Below, one piece after another: positions 49,658 to 61,100 of a DNA stretch of 64,000 bases (position 1 is the stretch's first letter; every line of letters starts with the position of its first letter). Source of the stretch: Theristus sp. LFF4_11 (taxonomy: Eukaryota > Nematoda > Chromadorea > Monhysterida > Xyalidae). The stretch is taken from assembly GCA_030248135.1 (NCBI GenBank), contig JASANC010002552.1, positions 1 to 64,000 on the forward strand. Reading direction: 5' to 3'. The position numbers and the translations under genes are program-made. Under the pieces are notes generated by a model. The model did no database searches. It was given only the letters and a program-made list of their open reading frames with translations, and was not told the origin of the DNA.

Positions 49658-52600
49658 TCACTGCTCCTGCTGAGGGCGCCTCGTTCGCCGCTGCCGGTGG
49701 CGGCGCTGCATCCGCAGGTCCAACGCCTCGTCAACGGCGAGCTGTTTCGCCGCCGTCTGTATCGTGTCGAGCGCGTCCGTTAGACTGCCGAAGATGACGC
49801 AGCCGCGACGCGCCGCGATGTCGCGCAGATACGCCAGCGCTCGCTGGTAGCAGCTGAAACGGCGCGCTGGTAGAGTGTGTGAAACAAAGAAATCAACGAT
49901 GATTAGGTAACAACTCTATGTGTCTGTGTGGTGGATGATGGTGAATTGTGAAATTATGCTAAAACAACGCTGGATTACTCGAAAATTCAGGCAAAGAACG
50001 TTTTTAGGCAGGTCGCTGCTGTTTGGTGTGTGGGGGGCATGTGCACTGACAAGCCACGAGGCGCTTCGCAGCATGTGAATTCGCAAACAGCGAAACTTTT
50101 CGTGTGTTGCATTGAACACAATTGTTGGTTTACCAATCGGCGCCGATAAAAACCATTCAAAAAAACCAATAAGATGCCCACAGAAACTGTCTACAGCTGT
50201 GGGACCGCGGGTCAGGCAGGATGGAACAGAATCAGTCTTACTTCGTCTCCTGGTGTTTCGGGATCAATGTCAGAAACAGGATTTGAAGTGCGATGAGCTC
50301 CCGCAGGGTTGGAACAAAACCGGTTCTTTATGCTGCCATGAAAAAAACGGTTTCGTTTTTTCCTTTTCTCTCCTAATTTTTCTCCTGTTCAAAATCACAA
50401 ATACGTCAAAAAATTATTAGTGTGTTTTGAGCAGCGTGAAACGAGGACCAGTGCAAATTTGCTATTCTTTGTATGCAAATTGCAAAACCACCAAAAATGT
50501 TGCTATCACCGTTTTTCGTATCAGCACACTCAACAGTAAAACTGCAGACAACGACACCCGATTGGGTCTTGACATGACATGCATCGCAACAAAAAAACAT
50601 GGCATCGTGTTGGCAATTGGAATTCCTACTGGTACGGGCGGAATCAAGTGCGGCCACTCATTTTCCACAAGAGTGAGAGGGCGGAGTGGGGTGAAAACCT
50701 CCACGAGTAGAACCCTAAAAAAATCTGTCATCTTTGGTACTTTTGATGATGAAGAGAGAATCTAGGACCTTTAATACCATTCAACACAAACAAACAAAAT
50801 TGTATGGTTGAAATGCATTTTTTTATATCTCACAAGTCAGTTGACCACAAAGATCTGCCACAATGAAATTGTCAACAAGGAGTGTTTTCGGCCTCGCATA
50901 ATTACAAGAAGTTTCTAAGGGGAAGTTCCGTCTTTTTTTAAAATTTTTGACCGGTTTGAAAAACCAAAACGCTTTTTTCTTCAAAAAAAGGTTCTGTTTC
51001 CCATGCCAACCCGCAGCTCCCGCACCTTTGTCCATTACGATACGGCGGCAACACAGCACAGGTGTGCCTCCGAACAGTCGTCAGATGAGACAGACACCAA
51101 AGCAGTCAGCTTAAAATTGACGAGCTTAATCGGTGAAATTTCGACATGAGGTCTTCTTCGACACGATCTCTCGAGACTGTGAAACGATAACAATCACCGG
51201 AAACAAGTTGCGAGTCTTAGATGCTTTCTTGATGATTGCATTGTGTGTCGCGAGTTCGTGTCGTGACGCAAAACGTGCCAACACTCTTTATCTTGCAGCA
51301 AATTGTGTATGCTATAGAAATAGACTGTGACGACGACGACGACGCGAACGTGTTCGTTGCTCTGTCAACTTACACATTGCGTCTGGCCAGCTCGTCGGTG
51401 AGGTTCGTTTGTTGCGGCGGTTGTTGGAATAAATTGGTGACGTCATCCGAGATGCACGCGCACACGTTCCAGTCGCTATGACCGAGCAGATAAGCCAACT
51501 GAAAACAAAACGTGCATTGGCAAACAAATACACAGCTCGCAAATGATGAAAGAACGGGATCGAAGTTGCAAGGAAAAACATGTTTAGCCACAGACGGCGT
51601 ACCGACTAAAACCAATAAAAAAAGCACACACACACACACCTCGGTCATGCCGGACAAGAGATTGTCGATCGACGAAATATGATACAGAATATAGCTACTG
51701 CCTAGCAATAATGCTAGTCGTTGTTGGAACGTGCTACACGTGGACGAGTCGGCGTAGCTGATTTGTTTGCGGCTGAAAAGAAAATTCGTTTTTTTTCACC
51801 ATCAATTTTATTTTTGTCGATTGAAATCAGAGCAGAGCAACATTGAGTCTGGAGAATATAAGAACATCCCAATTTGTTCATTGTTTTCTTCCGTTCTACA
51901 TACATACAGTACAAGTCAGGTTGGTCAGGTCGGGGCAAAATGCGTAGTTTCGATTGATTCAAAATGAAATTGTTCCGGCTTCTCAGCAATAATACCGTTC
52001 TGAAAGCGGGTTTTCATCGCAATCAACTATGACGTGTTCTGTCGAGCTTTACTACCATAAAAGGTGTATTCACAAAAAAAGCAGACCCCGACAAAAAAGA
52101 CTCAACCAAACGCCAAAAGACCCCCGCTCACGAGAACAACGGTATCGCCTTCTCGACGATCCAATCAGCGTGCTGCCCACTATAGCCGAGATAGACGTCG
52201 TAGCCAATCGGCGGTCGCGTCCGTCTGCTCGGGTGGTCCGCTTGTGGTAACTCGCGGTGTTCGAGTTGTTCTGATGCTTGTACCACGCCCGCCGCGTTGT
52301 TTGCCACGTTTACCACGGCGGCGCGTCGGTGATGCGCACGCACCGGTCTCGTCGGCGATTGGGAGCCGGTCTCTGGAGCAAAGAAAACTGGCTCAGAGTT
52401 CTGTTTTCTGGTCGGTCAAAACAGGAGCAGCCTCTCAGTCAGGCTTGGTTCGCTGTGATCGTGAACGTTTTCGATTGGTTTTGCATTTTTAAAGCCAAAA
52501 ACACCCGAAATTTTCTTGCGGCTTCTTCTCGCCGCAACGCCGATATCCATCCGGTTGTTGTTGTTCATCGCCCAACAGTTGGGAAAGGCAGTGACACAAT

Positions 52601-55600
52601 TTAGCCGCTCCAGCCGGGCTCGGTCGGGTGTGCGGATGCTGTGTGGGAGCTGCGTCAATGTCCACACGCTGTGGTAATCATGAACGCTCTCGATGGGGTG
52701 TGCTTTAAAGCCAAAAACACCCCAATTTCTGACGGCTTCTTCTCGCCGCAACGCCGACACCCCGTTGACAATTCGCGCGTTCGCTCTGCACGAAAAACAA
52801 ACTGCGCCCGGTGTGAATAATCAATAGTTCCGTTTACCTTGAGTGACTCGTTGCAGCCAGGCGGATGGTAGCACGATGCAGGCCAACAGGTGCACCATCA
52901 GGAGTGCGGCGACCAACAGGACGACGGGCGCATTCGGACAGAGCAGCGAGAGGGCGACGAGAAGGAGAAGCTCAACGAGCAGCACCAGCAGGCGGAGGAG
53001 GTCGGCGAGACTGCGCGGCATCGCCACGCGTTTCATCTGGCGAGGTCGTTGGTCTTTAGTTTGGTCTTTTATGAGCGGTTTTTTTGACGGATCGAGTCAG
53101 AAACTCTCTTTTTTTGAACGAAGAAGAAGTTTTCATCAAAGTGCTAGGAAGAAAAATTTTTCATAAAAGTTCTAGTCTCCTTAACACAGTGTATAACATT
53201 AACACATTAACACACTGTTCTTGACACTAACAAACGCGCATACAATGTTACAAGAACGCTCGTTTCAACGGCTGTATGTGTGTGCCTCTGTGTTTCGTCT
53301 GTAACACTGTGCAACATTATACTGTGGTTACTACATAGTTAATAACGAAGTCAAACTTTAAACAAATTCAAACGGTCTTCAGTCAGGCTTCATTCAAGAA
53401 TTTTTCGTTTGTTTTAAGTGAGCAAGGTTTTTCAAAACTAAATCTTCTCGAATCAAAAATCCAAAAAACAACACCACAGGAATGGGCGTGCCACTCACAA
53501 ACGCCGCCGTCGTCGTGCACGCGCTGTACATCGTCTGCGGGCGTAATGCGTGCTGCATTCGGTCCGCTTGACGCTTGCACTGGCTGACAACAAGAAAAAA
53601 CGGGTTTTTTCTTCGATAAACTTCAAGTAGCGAGAGAGTGGCGATTTACTGGACTGGAGAACAACCAAGATTACAGGAAAAAGGATCGCATTATATAGCA
53701 AATCACACATAATTACAGCTAATAATTACAATAACAATTACAACATCATTAACTATAATAGCAACCATCTCACACCGTTTCAACAACAACCCTAGCCGCT
53801 ACCGGTATTGGTACAGTAACGATGCCAAAGTTCGACGATTGTTTTGGAGGTATGGAAACGTTTTTCGTTAATACAGAGTGTTTAAAAAACTACAATGGGT
53901 AAAAACGGCTTGAACCACGGTTTGGTCTTAACATTTAGACCTGACATTTTGAACACTCCTACAGCACTATTTACATTTGCAATATGGATTGTGTGGACAT
54001 TTTGCCTCAAAATACTGCCGAATTTCGACGCACATAATCAGCACTTTCAAAGTGTCTCACGGTTCAACAATCGGTGTGAATTCAATCGCTATTTTTTTCC
54101 AAACTACAAACCACAGTTCAACTCAATAACATATCCAACCAGCTGATTGGTTGATGCATGCATTCTGCGCAAAGCAAAACTCAGCGTCGCCATGCACAGA
54201 ATGCATACATCACGGAATACCCCGACCAATCAGCTGGTGGCACATGTTATTCGGTTCGACTGCACAATATTTCCACGAACGCAAACGTACAGCTTCAGGA
54301 ACACCGCTCTGGTGCGTCTATCGCGGATGGCATCCGAGAACAATCGATCACCGATCAACCGTTGCACCAAATAGTCGAGCGCCGCGGTCAGATCGTGGAA
54401 CAGCGGCACCCGGTGGTGCGCGATGATCGAGCGAACCAGCAGTGCCGTACGCTGGCGCTCGCGGCGGTCGCTGCCAACGAATGGAGCGCATTGGTTTTTT
54501 TTGTATTTTTAATTTTGGTGTTTGGTTTTCCGTCGGATTTTCCGGTTTTTTTCTCGTTTGACTGACAAGACAGAAACAGTTCGCGTTACTCGTGGAAAGC
54601 TGATTTTTGCAAAACCATTCCGGTGGGGATTAATCATGCACCGTGAACCGTAACCTGTCCATTCATCTATCCGATTTTATTTCGCAAAAAAGCAAGACAT
54701 TCCGATAAAACTGTCTGAACGGCAGGTAGCGCGGAGACCCATAATAACAGTCGATATGCTGAAAAACCGGCTGAATAACTGTTGCTTTTTGTTAGTAGTT
54801 CTTTTTGAGAACAACGTCGATTTTGGAAATTTCTCGCAAGTATGATTTTCAACAAAAATACTCGATTGCAGAGCAGTAACTCATCCGATCTACCATGGTA
54901 CAGCCAATCAGCACGTCGAATCCACAAGCAAGAACAATTCCGCTTCGCTAAACTTCAGAGTTTGACAAAAAAACAAATCAAAACACTTTCAAACGAAAAC
55001 TTTGAAAATTGTAAATCAACAAAGCGCAAAAATCGTCTCCAACAGAACTCACAGAATGCTGGCAGAGCGACGTTGCCATTCAAGTTCGTCCAATAATGCA
55101 ACGACCACTCGCGCACCGGACGCTGAAATGAAACACAATGATGGGACAGAAATGGAGAAATTCACACACACAGCGGATATTTTTTTCTGTTCAACAAACT
55201 GATCACAAAGAATTTTTTTTGGTGCTTCGGGCGACTCAATGCGTTTGCAGACGTAGAATTGAAACAATCAATATTGGCCGGACTCCTACGGTATTTCATT
55301 TCAACTGATCCCGAATCAATTTTCGATTGCCGCGTCCAGTCATGAAACCTGATTTCCATCTACAATGCGCGTACAATGATTGAGTCGCAGAACTTGGAAA
55401 AAAGATAATCCCACCGACGAAATACCACATGTTCCCCGTGCTGTGTTCCACAAAAAAAGTACAAAACAACGGCTCAACCACAAACTTCGAAAATGCTCAA
55501 ACAAAACCATATACCGATCAAATATGCGATTTCAATCACGGTGGTTGCGTTCGTTGTTGACGGATGCAACACGAACAGGAGATACTGTGAGTTCTGCAAG

Positions 55601-56241
55601 GAGACAGTTTTGGTAAAAAAATTGGCGTTTTATTTAATCATTTCATCACACCAAAACCAAAGAAAAAATTTTTTCGGTGAAACGTTTTGGTGTTTTATCT
55701 CATCATACCAAAAACCGAAAAAAGATAACGTCTTTATTTTACGAAAATATGAGACAGAACAATTTTGTGAAAGAATTATCGTGTTGTGATTTTAGGAAAC
55801 TGAGGAAAGAGCTGCATAAGAACAAAAGGAAAACTGTCCGGCACACACACCGATTTCGCCCACTCTTCGTCGTGTATCAGACCGGGATGCCAGTCCGCCA
55901 CTTGCTGAAAAACGGTTTCTTATGGGTCTTTCTGTCCGCATTTTCTGCATCTCGCGTTTATTTTCGCAATGCCGCCACACAGTGACAAACACACTGGCAC
56001 GTATACATGCGCTATCACAGCGCTGGTCTCATTTTCGGCACGGGTCTCTGTGCGTGACTGAATGACTGTGTAACAATCGAGAGAGAAAAAACCAGACTGA
56101 GTTACCACCAGTGTGCGAGTTAACTGTGGTACAGGAAAAAAGACCACCTTTGCCAAAAAAACTTTCTAGAGAAGCCTGCTACATTTTTGAATTCAGAAAT
56201 TTTTCACCTAGCACGCTGATTCGCTGCGTCGAGCTTGCTGG

Positions 56242-56290
<49 letters not shown>

Positions 56291-57090
56291 CGAATGAAAA
56301 CCGAACACAATGTTTGATTGTTTGTTTTACAATACCGGGTTATAATAGGAGATCCCGAGTCGATTGAGCAATGGCACGACGGTGTCTTGGCGCCAGCGTG
56401 TGCCACCGCAAGAGCCACCGAGAAATACTGCAGCGAGAAAACAAAGAGACAAATGAAAAACATGAAAAGAAACTGGAGTGTTTCCTCTTTAACAAAGCCA
56501 AAAGAGCCACTTCTTTCTTTTACATTCGATTCTTGCTCGATCACACACACCCAGGCCACATCGCCTGTTAGCCTTTCGACCACGTGTGTGCGTGCCCATG
56601 GTAGTGTTTATCAACATTATGACATATACTACCAAGGCAGGTAGTCTGGTGTAGAAAAGCGGGTTGGGTGCAGACGACAGTCGAACTCTAAATTACAGCT
56701 TTGCAGACTCCACCTCCACAGTGATATGCCTGCATGCACGTGTGATCACCAACCAATCAACTGATTGCCTATAATTGCGAGTTCGACTGTATGTCACGCT
56801 AGCGGAAGCGCTGCACGCACCTGTGCAACGTGATCCAACAAAAAACACACACATAAGTGCGCGGCTTTTAGATACTGTATACTACCTTTACATCCGTAAT
56901 TCCCGCCAATCAGCGCGACGTCTACAAAAACAAACCGGAGAAAAAACCGCAGTTTTTCCCGCAACCAACCATCATAGCACGGTCGATCCAACTTCGCCAG
57001 GCAACTGTCCATGCCATCGTTTGCCGACGTCAGACGAGCCAAGCGCCTCCAAAGGCGCTCCGTCGCACGGGGACTGCCGCGGCTTGGCAT
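49658..57090 (-). CDS. Raw/OLRN-1-like protein with two nucleoside-deoxyribosyltransferase-like domains
   Basis: Twelve exons: 57090-56970, 56427-56336, 55904-55851, 55584-55515, 55122-55053, 54470-54291, 53583-53499, 53036-52838, 52372-52132, 51772-51640, 51498-51374, 49853-49658 (TGA); 1566 nt, 521 residues, phases all agree. Domain 1 (about 38-190) opens YDVFLGGSCGGTRWR and continues GISYYNPQVADWHPGLI, LLFVLHPST, IEIAYLIASGARVVV and VPLFHDL, the pattern of the nucleoside 2-deoxyribosyltransferase-like domain of fly Raw and nematode OLRN-1. A Leu-rich double membrane segment lies near 235-282. Domain 2 (about 346-500) repeats the pattern: YDVYLGYSGQHADW, ISYADSS, YILYHISS, TELAYLLGHSDW, GCVIFGSLTDAL. 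Raw and OLRN-1 act in cell signalling (JNK restraint; neuronal asymmetry). The start ATG is the first plausible one; further 5' exons are possible. Exon 1 ends with the GTTGGT donor. Confidence 0.8.
54114..54262. mobile_element. Short TIR element family 3, copy near 54.2 kb
   Basis: CAACTCAATAACATATCC at the left and a matching inverted right end; AGCTGATTGGTTGATGCATG faces GACCAATCAGCT. It ends 29 bases from the exon end at 54291 of the Raw/OLRN-1-like gene. Confidence 0.72.
55226..55395. mobile_element. TIR element family 4, copy in the Raw/OLRN-1-like gene
   Basis: Left GCGACTCAATGCGTTTGCAG and right TGATTGAGTCGCAGAA are inverted ends. Intronic. Confidence 0.62.
56242..56289. repeat. AATC tetranucleotide repeat
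   Basis: About twelve tandem AATC units, grown from a CCAATCA motif of the hairpin family. Confidence 0.85.
56678..56790. mobile_element. Short TIR element family 3, small copy
   Basis: CAGTCGAACTC at the left and GAGTTCGACTG at the right, with CCAACCAATCAACTGATTG inside. Confidence 0.6.
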
Positions 57091-60000
57091 CGTTTCTGGT
57101 CTTCTTTCTCGGTTTTCTGTTGTTCTTGTTTTTTTCAAAGCGATTTAGTTATTGTGCGCTCTGTTGCAATCGTATGAAATCGTCTGATTCGACCAACGGC
57201 GTTTCAGTTGCTCTTCAGTTGGCTTGACCGGACACCAGTCACGCGCCCAAGTGACTGGGCTGTTTGTAGTATTTCGGTTGTTTCGATGTTATCAGTTTTT
57301 GCACGTTGTGATTTTCGTTTTTCCAAAAAAACACACACACACGATAGATATTTTTGATTATCGTAACAATAATAAAAATGTGGCCAAATTCTTCTGAACT
57401 GTTCTGGCGCCGAAATGACGGCCACTGAAACTGAAATGTGCAAAAAAATTGGCATAAAAAGATAACGGCCGTTGAACTGTCGTATTTTACAACATGACCC
57501 GATAAGAAGTTTTGAGTAGCAGCGTACATGTTGCTTTTTTGCTCGTTTTCACTCTGTCAGCAAACACAGCACTACAATGTACGTTGCTAATTGGCTGTAA
57601 CAATTTTTGACACGTTTATTTGTTATTGGAAAACAGCCAATCAGCTTGTTGTATGTCAGTTTTCGGTCTTATCGTTCATTGTGAGCACATTTGAATTTGG
57701 GAGATTACGTGCAGAAACCTGAATGATGACGTTAATTTCAAGATTCTTTTGAGAGATCACGTGAACACACCGTTTATGAAAACATGTATTGAAAGGCTCT
57801 GCCAAATACACTTCGCTGGCAAACAAAAATACGGTTTCTACCGTATTTTCGGTCTCGACACGACCTAAGCATGAACAACGCCTTTGTTCCTCAGACAAGC
57901 ACATCGAGAATAGGAAAAAAGAAAACGATTTCTATCTTCAGTCCTGAACTATCTTTACTTGATATTCAGGGCCATATGTAATGAGATCGTGTTAAGAGTT
58001 GAGACCCATCACGGTAGATACCGTGTTCGTCCCATTGCCTACAACTTTTTTCAGAGAGTCACCTGATATAGCAGACTCGTATGTCACACATTCGAACACA
58101 CTAGAAACTGCTGCATTTGAATTTTCAATTGTAGCACGCTGATTGGTTGTTTACAGCTGGAACAACCAACCAACGCTGCCACTTTCAAATGCAGCCAATC
58201 AGCTGATTGCGAAAGTATGTGCGAAAGTATGTTCTGAGCCAGGCAGTCAGCAGAATGCAACTGCAAATCGCAACTGAAAAAGCAGTCCAGACAAACCAAA
58301 ACTTGCAAAGAATGTCGTTTTATGCCAGCTTACAGTTCTTGAGATTATCTACAGTCGACAATATATAAAGAAAGGCAAATTCGTCGTGTCACAAAATTTG
58401 GAACTTTGACAAAACAAACACAATATCATTTGCGAATTGGTTGGTCCCGATTGAGAACAGAAATCGTTGGTATATGCATATGGTATCATCAGTGTTCTTT
58501 TGCTGCGGTAAACGCCGGAAAATAACAATAAATAACAACAAAAAACTTCGATTGCGAAAACCAAATTGGCTAGTGAAAATTCGATATTTTGATTGTTTCG
58601 AAAAAAACACAAAAGATTGTCAGCAGCAACAAAAACAGCACGGCGGAAAATCAAAGAAAATTATTGGTCCATCATTGAAAAAAATGTGAAAAATCACAGC
58701 TAATCACAACAAAAACAGTCACAACAACACAGAATCAAGCGGAAAATGTCAAGAAAACGTATGAGACTGAACAAACATCGAAACAAAGACATCGAAAAGC
58801 AAGTAACTGCCACAGAAAAATATCCAAACTCAAAACGGCGTTCTGTTCAACGACAAATGATATTCAAAAAATCCTTAAAAAACAACGTTCCTGGGTGCAG
58901 AAGGTGCTCAGAAGATATGGATAAAAAACACTTTAAAACAACAAAAACGCTGAGAACGTGAAATTAAAAGTGTGATTAGAACGCGTCAATATGAACAGTC
59001 AATGGGTACAGCTCATGGATACAAGGATTACGGTAGCAACCACCGTAACTCCAGTTTACTGTAGTCCGTGTAGCTTGAATTTTCTCCAACTTATAAACAA
59101 AATGATAGTGGTGAAAAGAATTAGCAGTGTCCAAAAAGTGTGAAAATAGAAGAAAACCACACCAGCCGTTGAAGAGCGTCTGATTTGAAAAGTTGAAAAA
59201 AATCGCCAATTGTTTCTCTTGAACTGTCTTACACAGCCAATAAGCTGATAAAAGTTTTTTACTCCCAACCAAAAACCCTTGGTTTTCAGCGTTGCACAGT
59301 CACAGACAGACTGACAAACACACTGGCACAACGCATACTCTATAATAACACCAGAGCACGCCAGTTAGCCTATTGTGCTAGCTAGTGTGTTTGTAACATG
59401 TCGTAAAAAGTGACCGGCTTTCAAATCAGACGTATATAATAAATCCACTGAAATGTCTCGTCTGTCGCTAGCAAGCCATATACTGGAAAAAAACCTGACT
59501 GAACTGGTTTACAGAAAAAGACGACAAAAACAGCGAGTTTGAAAACGTGTCAAACGCAACAAAAGACAGCGACTGACGAGAGAGGGAGGACAGACGCGCA
59601 GAGAAACTTCACTTGCATCTCCTGTATACCAAGCCGAGACACACGAAAAAAGTGTAAAAATATTTGAAAAATGTATCGCGTTTGCAACTGTGTGCAAACT
59701 GTGCGCGTGCAGTGCAAATGTGCGAAAACACAAGAATATACCCGTGTTTACAAAAAATTAGAAAATTATTCACTTAGCAATAATTTACAAAAGAACCACT
59801 TGCCAAAAAGTTTGAAAAAAACAAAAAAATTGTATACTTCCGTTAAAGCCAGCCAAGTCAAAACTAGTAGCACTGCTACTTGCAGAATATTCGCAAAGGA
59901 AAACAAGCACATGCAAGTCCAATTCACGTGCTCTGCCGAGCGAACTTGAAATTGAATTGATTCAACGACGATTCATTTTTAAGTGGTCACTTTTTGTCGC

Positions 60001-60699
60001 TGCGAGAAATCGTATCGGTTGGATGGAGCACGTGAATTGGCATTTTTTCAAAAAATACAACAAATTATATTGCACTGACACTGTTTGCATCGTGTGAGTG
60101 TGTGTTTTTGGATGCATGCAACAATCCTCAAAGACACGAGCCGAAAGCAGGGAGTGAAAGTTGACTATTACCGTTTTGTACGAGAATAAAACCAGAATTA
60201 AAACTGACAATTCGTGGTGATGGACAAGAAAAAACACTTTTTTCGTTAAAAAATGGAGCTTTCTGTATATATGAACAGAATATCTCGTCTAAACAAAACA
60301 CTGCTGATCTAAAACCAAACATAAGCAAACCATGAAGTAACCGGAGAACACTGTAAGTAACAAACAGGCTTGAGGGATGTCGCTCTGTTATGAACATGAA
60401 AAACTATATAAACTTCTGAAATCAAAATTGCAGATTTTTTGCGAAACCGTTAACAAAACCACCATAAACGCACAAACGTAATCCGTTGGGCACCCAAAAG
60501 ACGCATCCGAAATTTGAAACCGATATCAAACACAATCTAAAAACATTCGAATCTAGCACGCTGATTGGACACCATCACGTTCGAGTCAATCAACAAGCCA
60601 AATTTGAAACAGTTGAGCGTTAGCGCTGTATAATACCAAACATGATGGCATCGCGTTATCCGTGATATTCTCATTCAGTTTATTGTCTTTTTTCAGTAG
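57091..60699. other. Intergenic region rich in small inverted repeats
   Basis: No convincing exon. Hairpins of CTGATTGG and CCAATCAG type at 57585-57645 and 58138-58205, and a CACGTGAATTGG inverted pair at 59920 and 60028. It may hold 5' exons of the Raw/OLRN-1-like gene that I could not identify. Confidence 0.45.
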
Positions 60700-60882
60700 T
60701 GCGACTCAATGCGTTTGCAGATATCGAAAGGAAATCAGTTTCATGCTGATGCGGCAATTCAAAATGACCCCAGTGATTCCTCCGCATCTCATGAACACGG
60801 GTCACTTCACGAAATTTGAATTCCCGCGGCAAGCACTGAAACTGCTTGCATCCCTACACGCTCATTGAGTCGCAGAGCCAAA
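60700..60882. mobile_element. TIR element family 4, intergenic copy
   Basis: Left GCGACTCAATGCGTTTGCAG and right CATTGAGTCGCAGAG are inverted ends, with TTTGAATTCCCGCGGC inside. Confidence 0.65.
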
Positions 60883-61100
60883 ATCAACGATACAAGTAGA
60901 ATCGAAATTTGCGCTTTCGAAAAACACGGGCGAAATCAAAAAAAAAAACGAAGTCGCTGCGCGCCCAGTAGCTCGAAAAAAAGCGCGACCACATACGGAA
61001 TGCAACGTCATGCCATAAACACAATTGCACAACAATTCTCAACATTTCCCAAAAAACAGAACCACCAAACTTCGTTCATACCGGATCCGGGTATGCCGGT

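Noticed and set aside
52865..53087. Plus-strand frames rich in Arg and Gly
   Set aside because: They are antisense to the membrane-hairpin exon 53036-52838, whose phase fits both neighbours.
59650..59949. 92-aa plus-strand frame with Cys and Lys
   Set aside because: No recognisable domain, no splice context, and it lies among inverted repeats.
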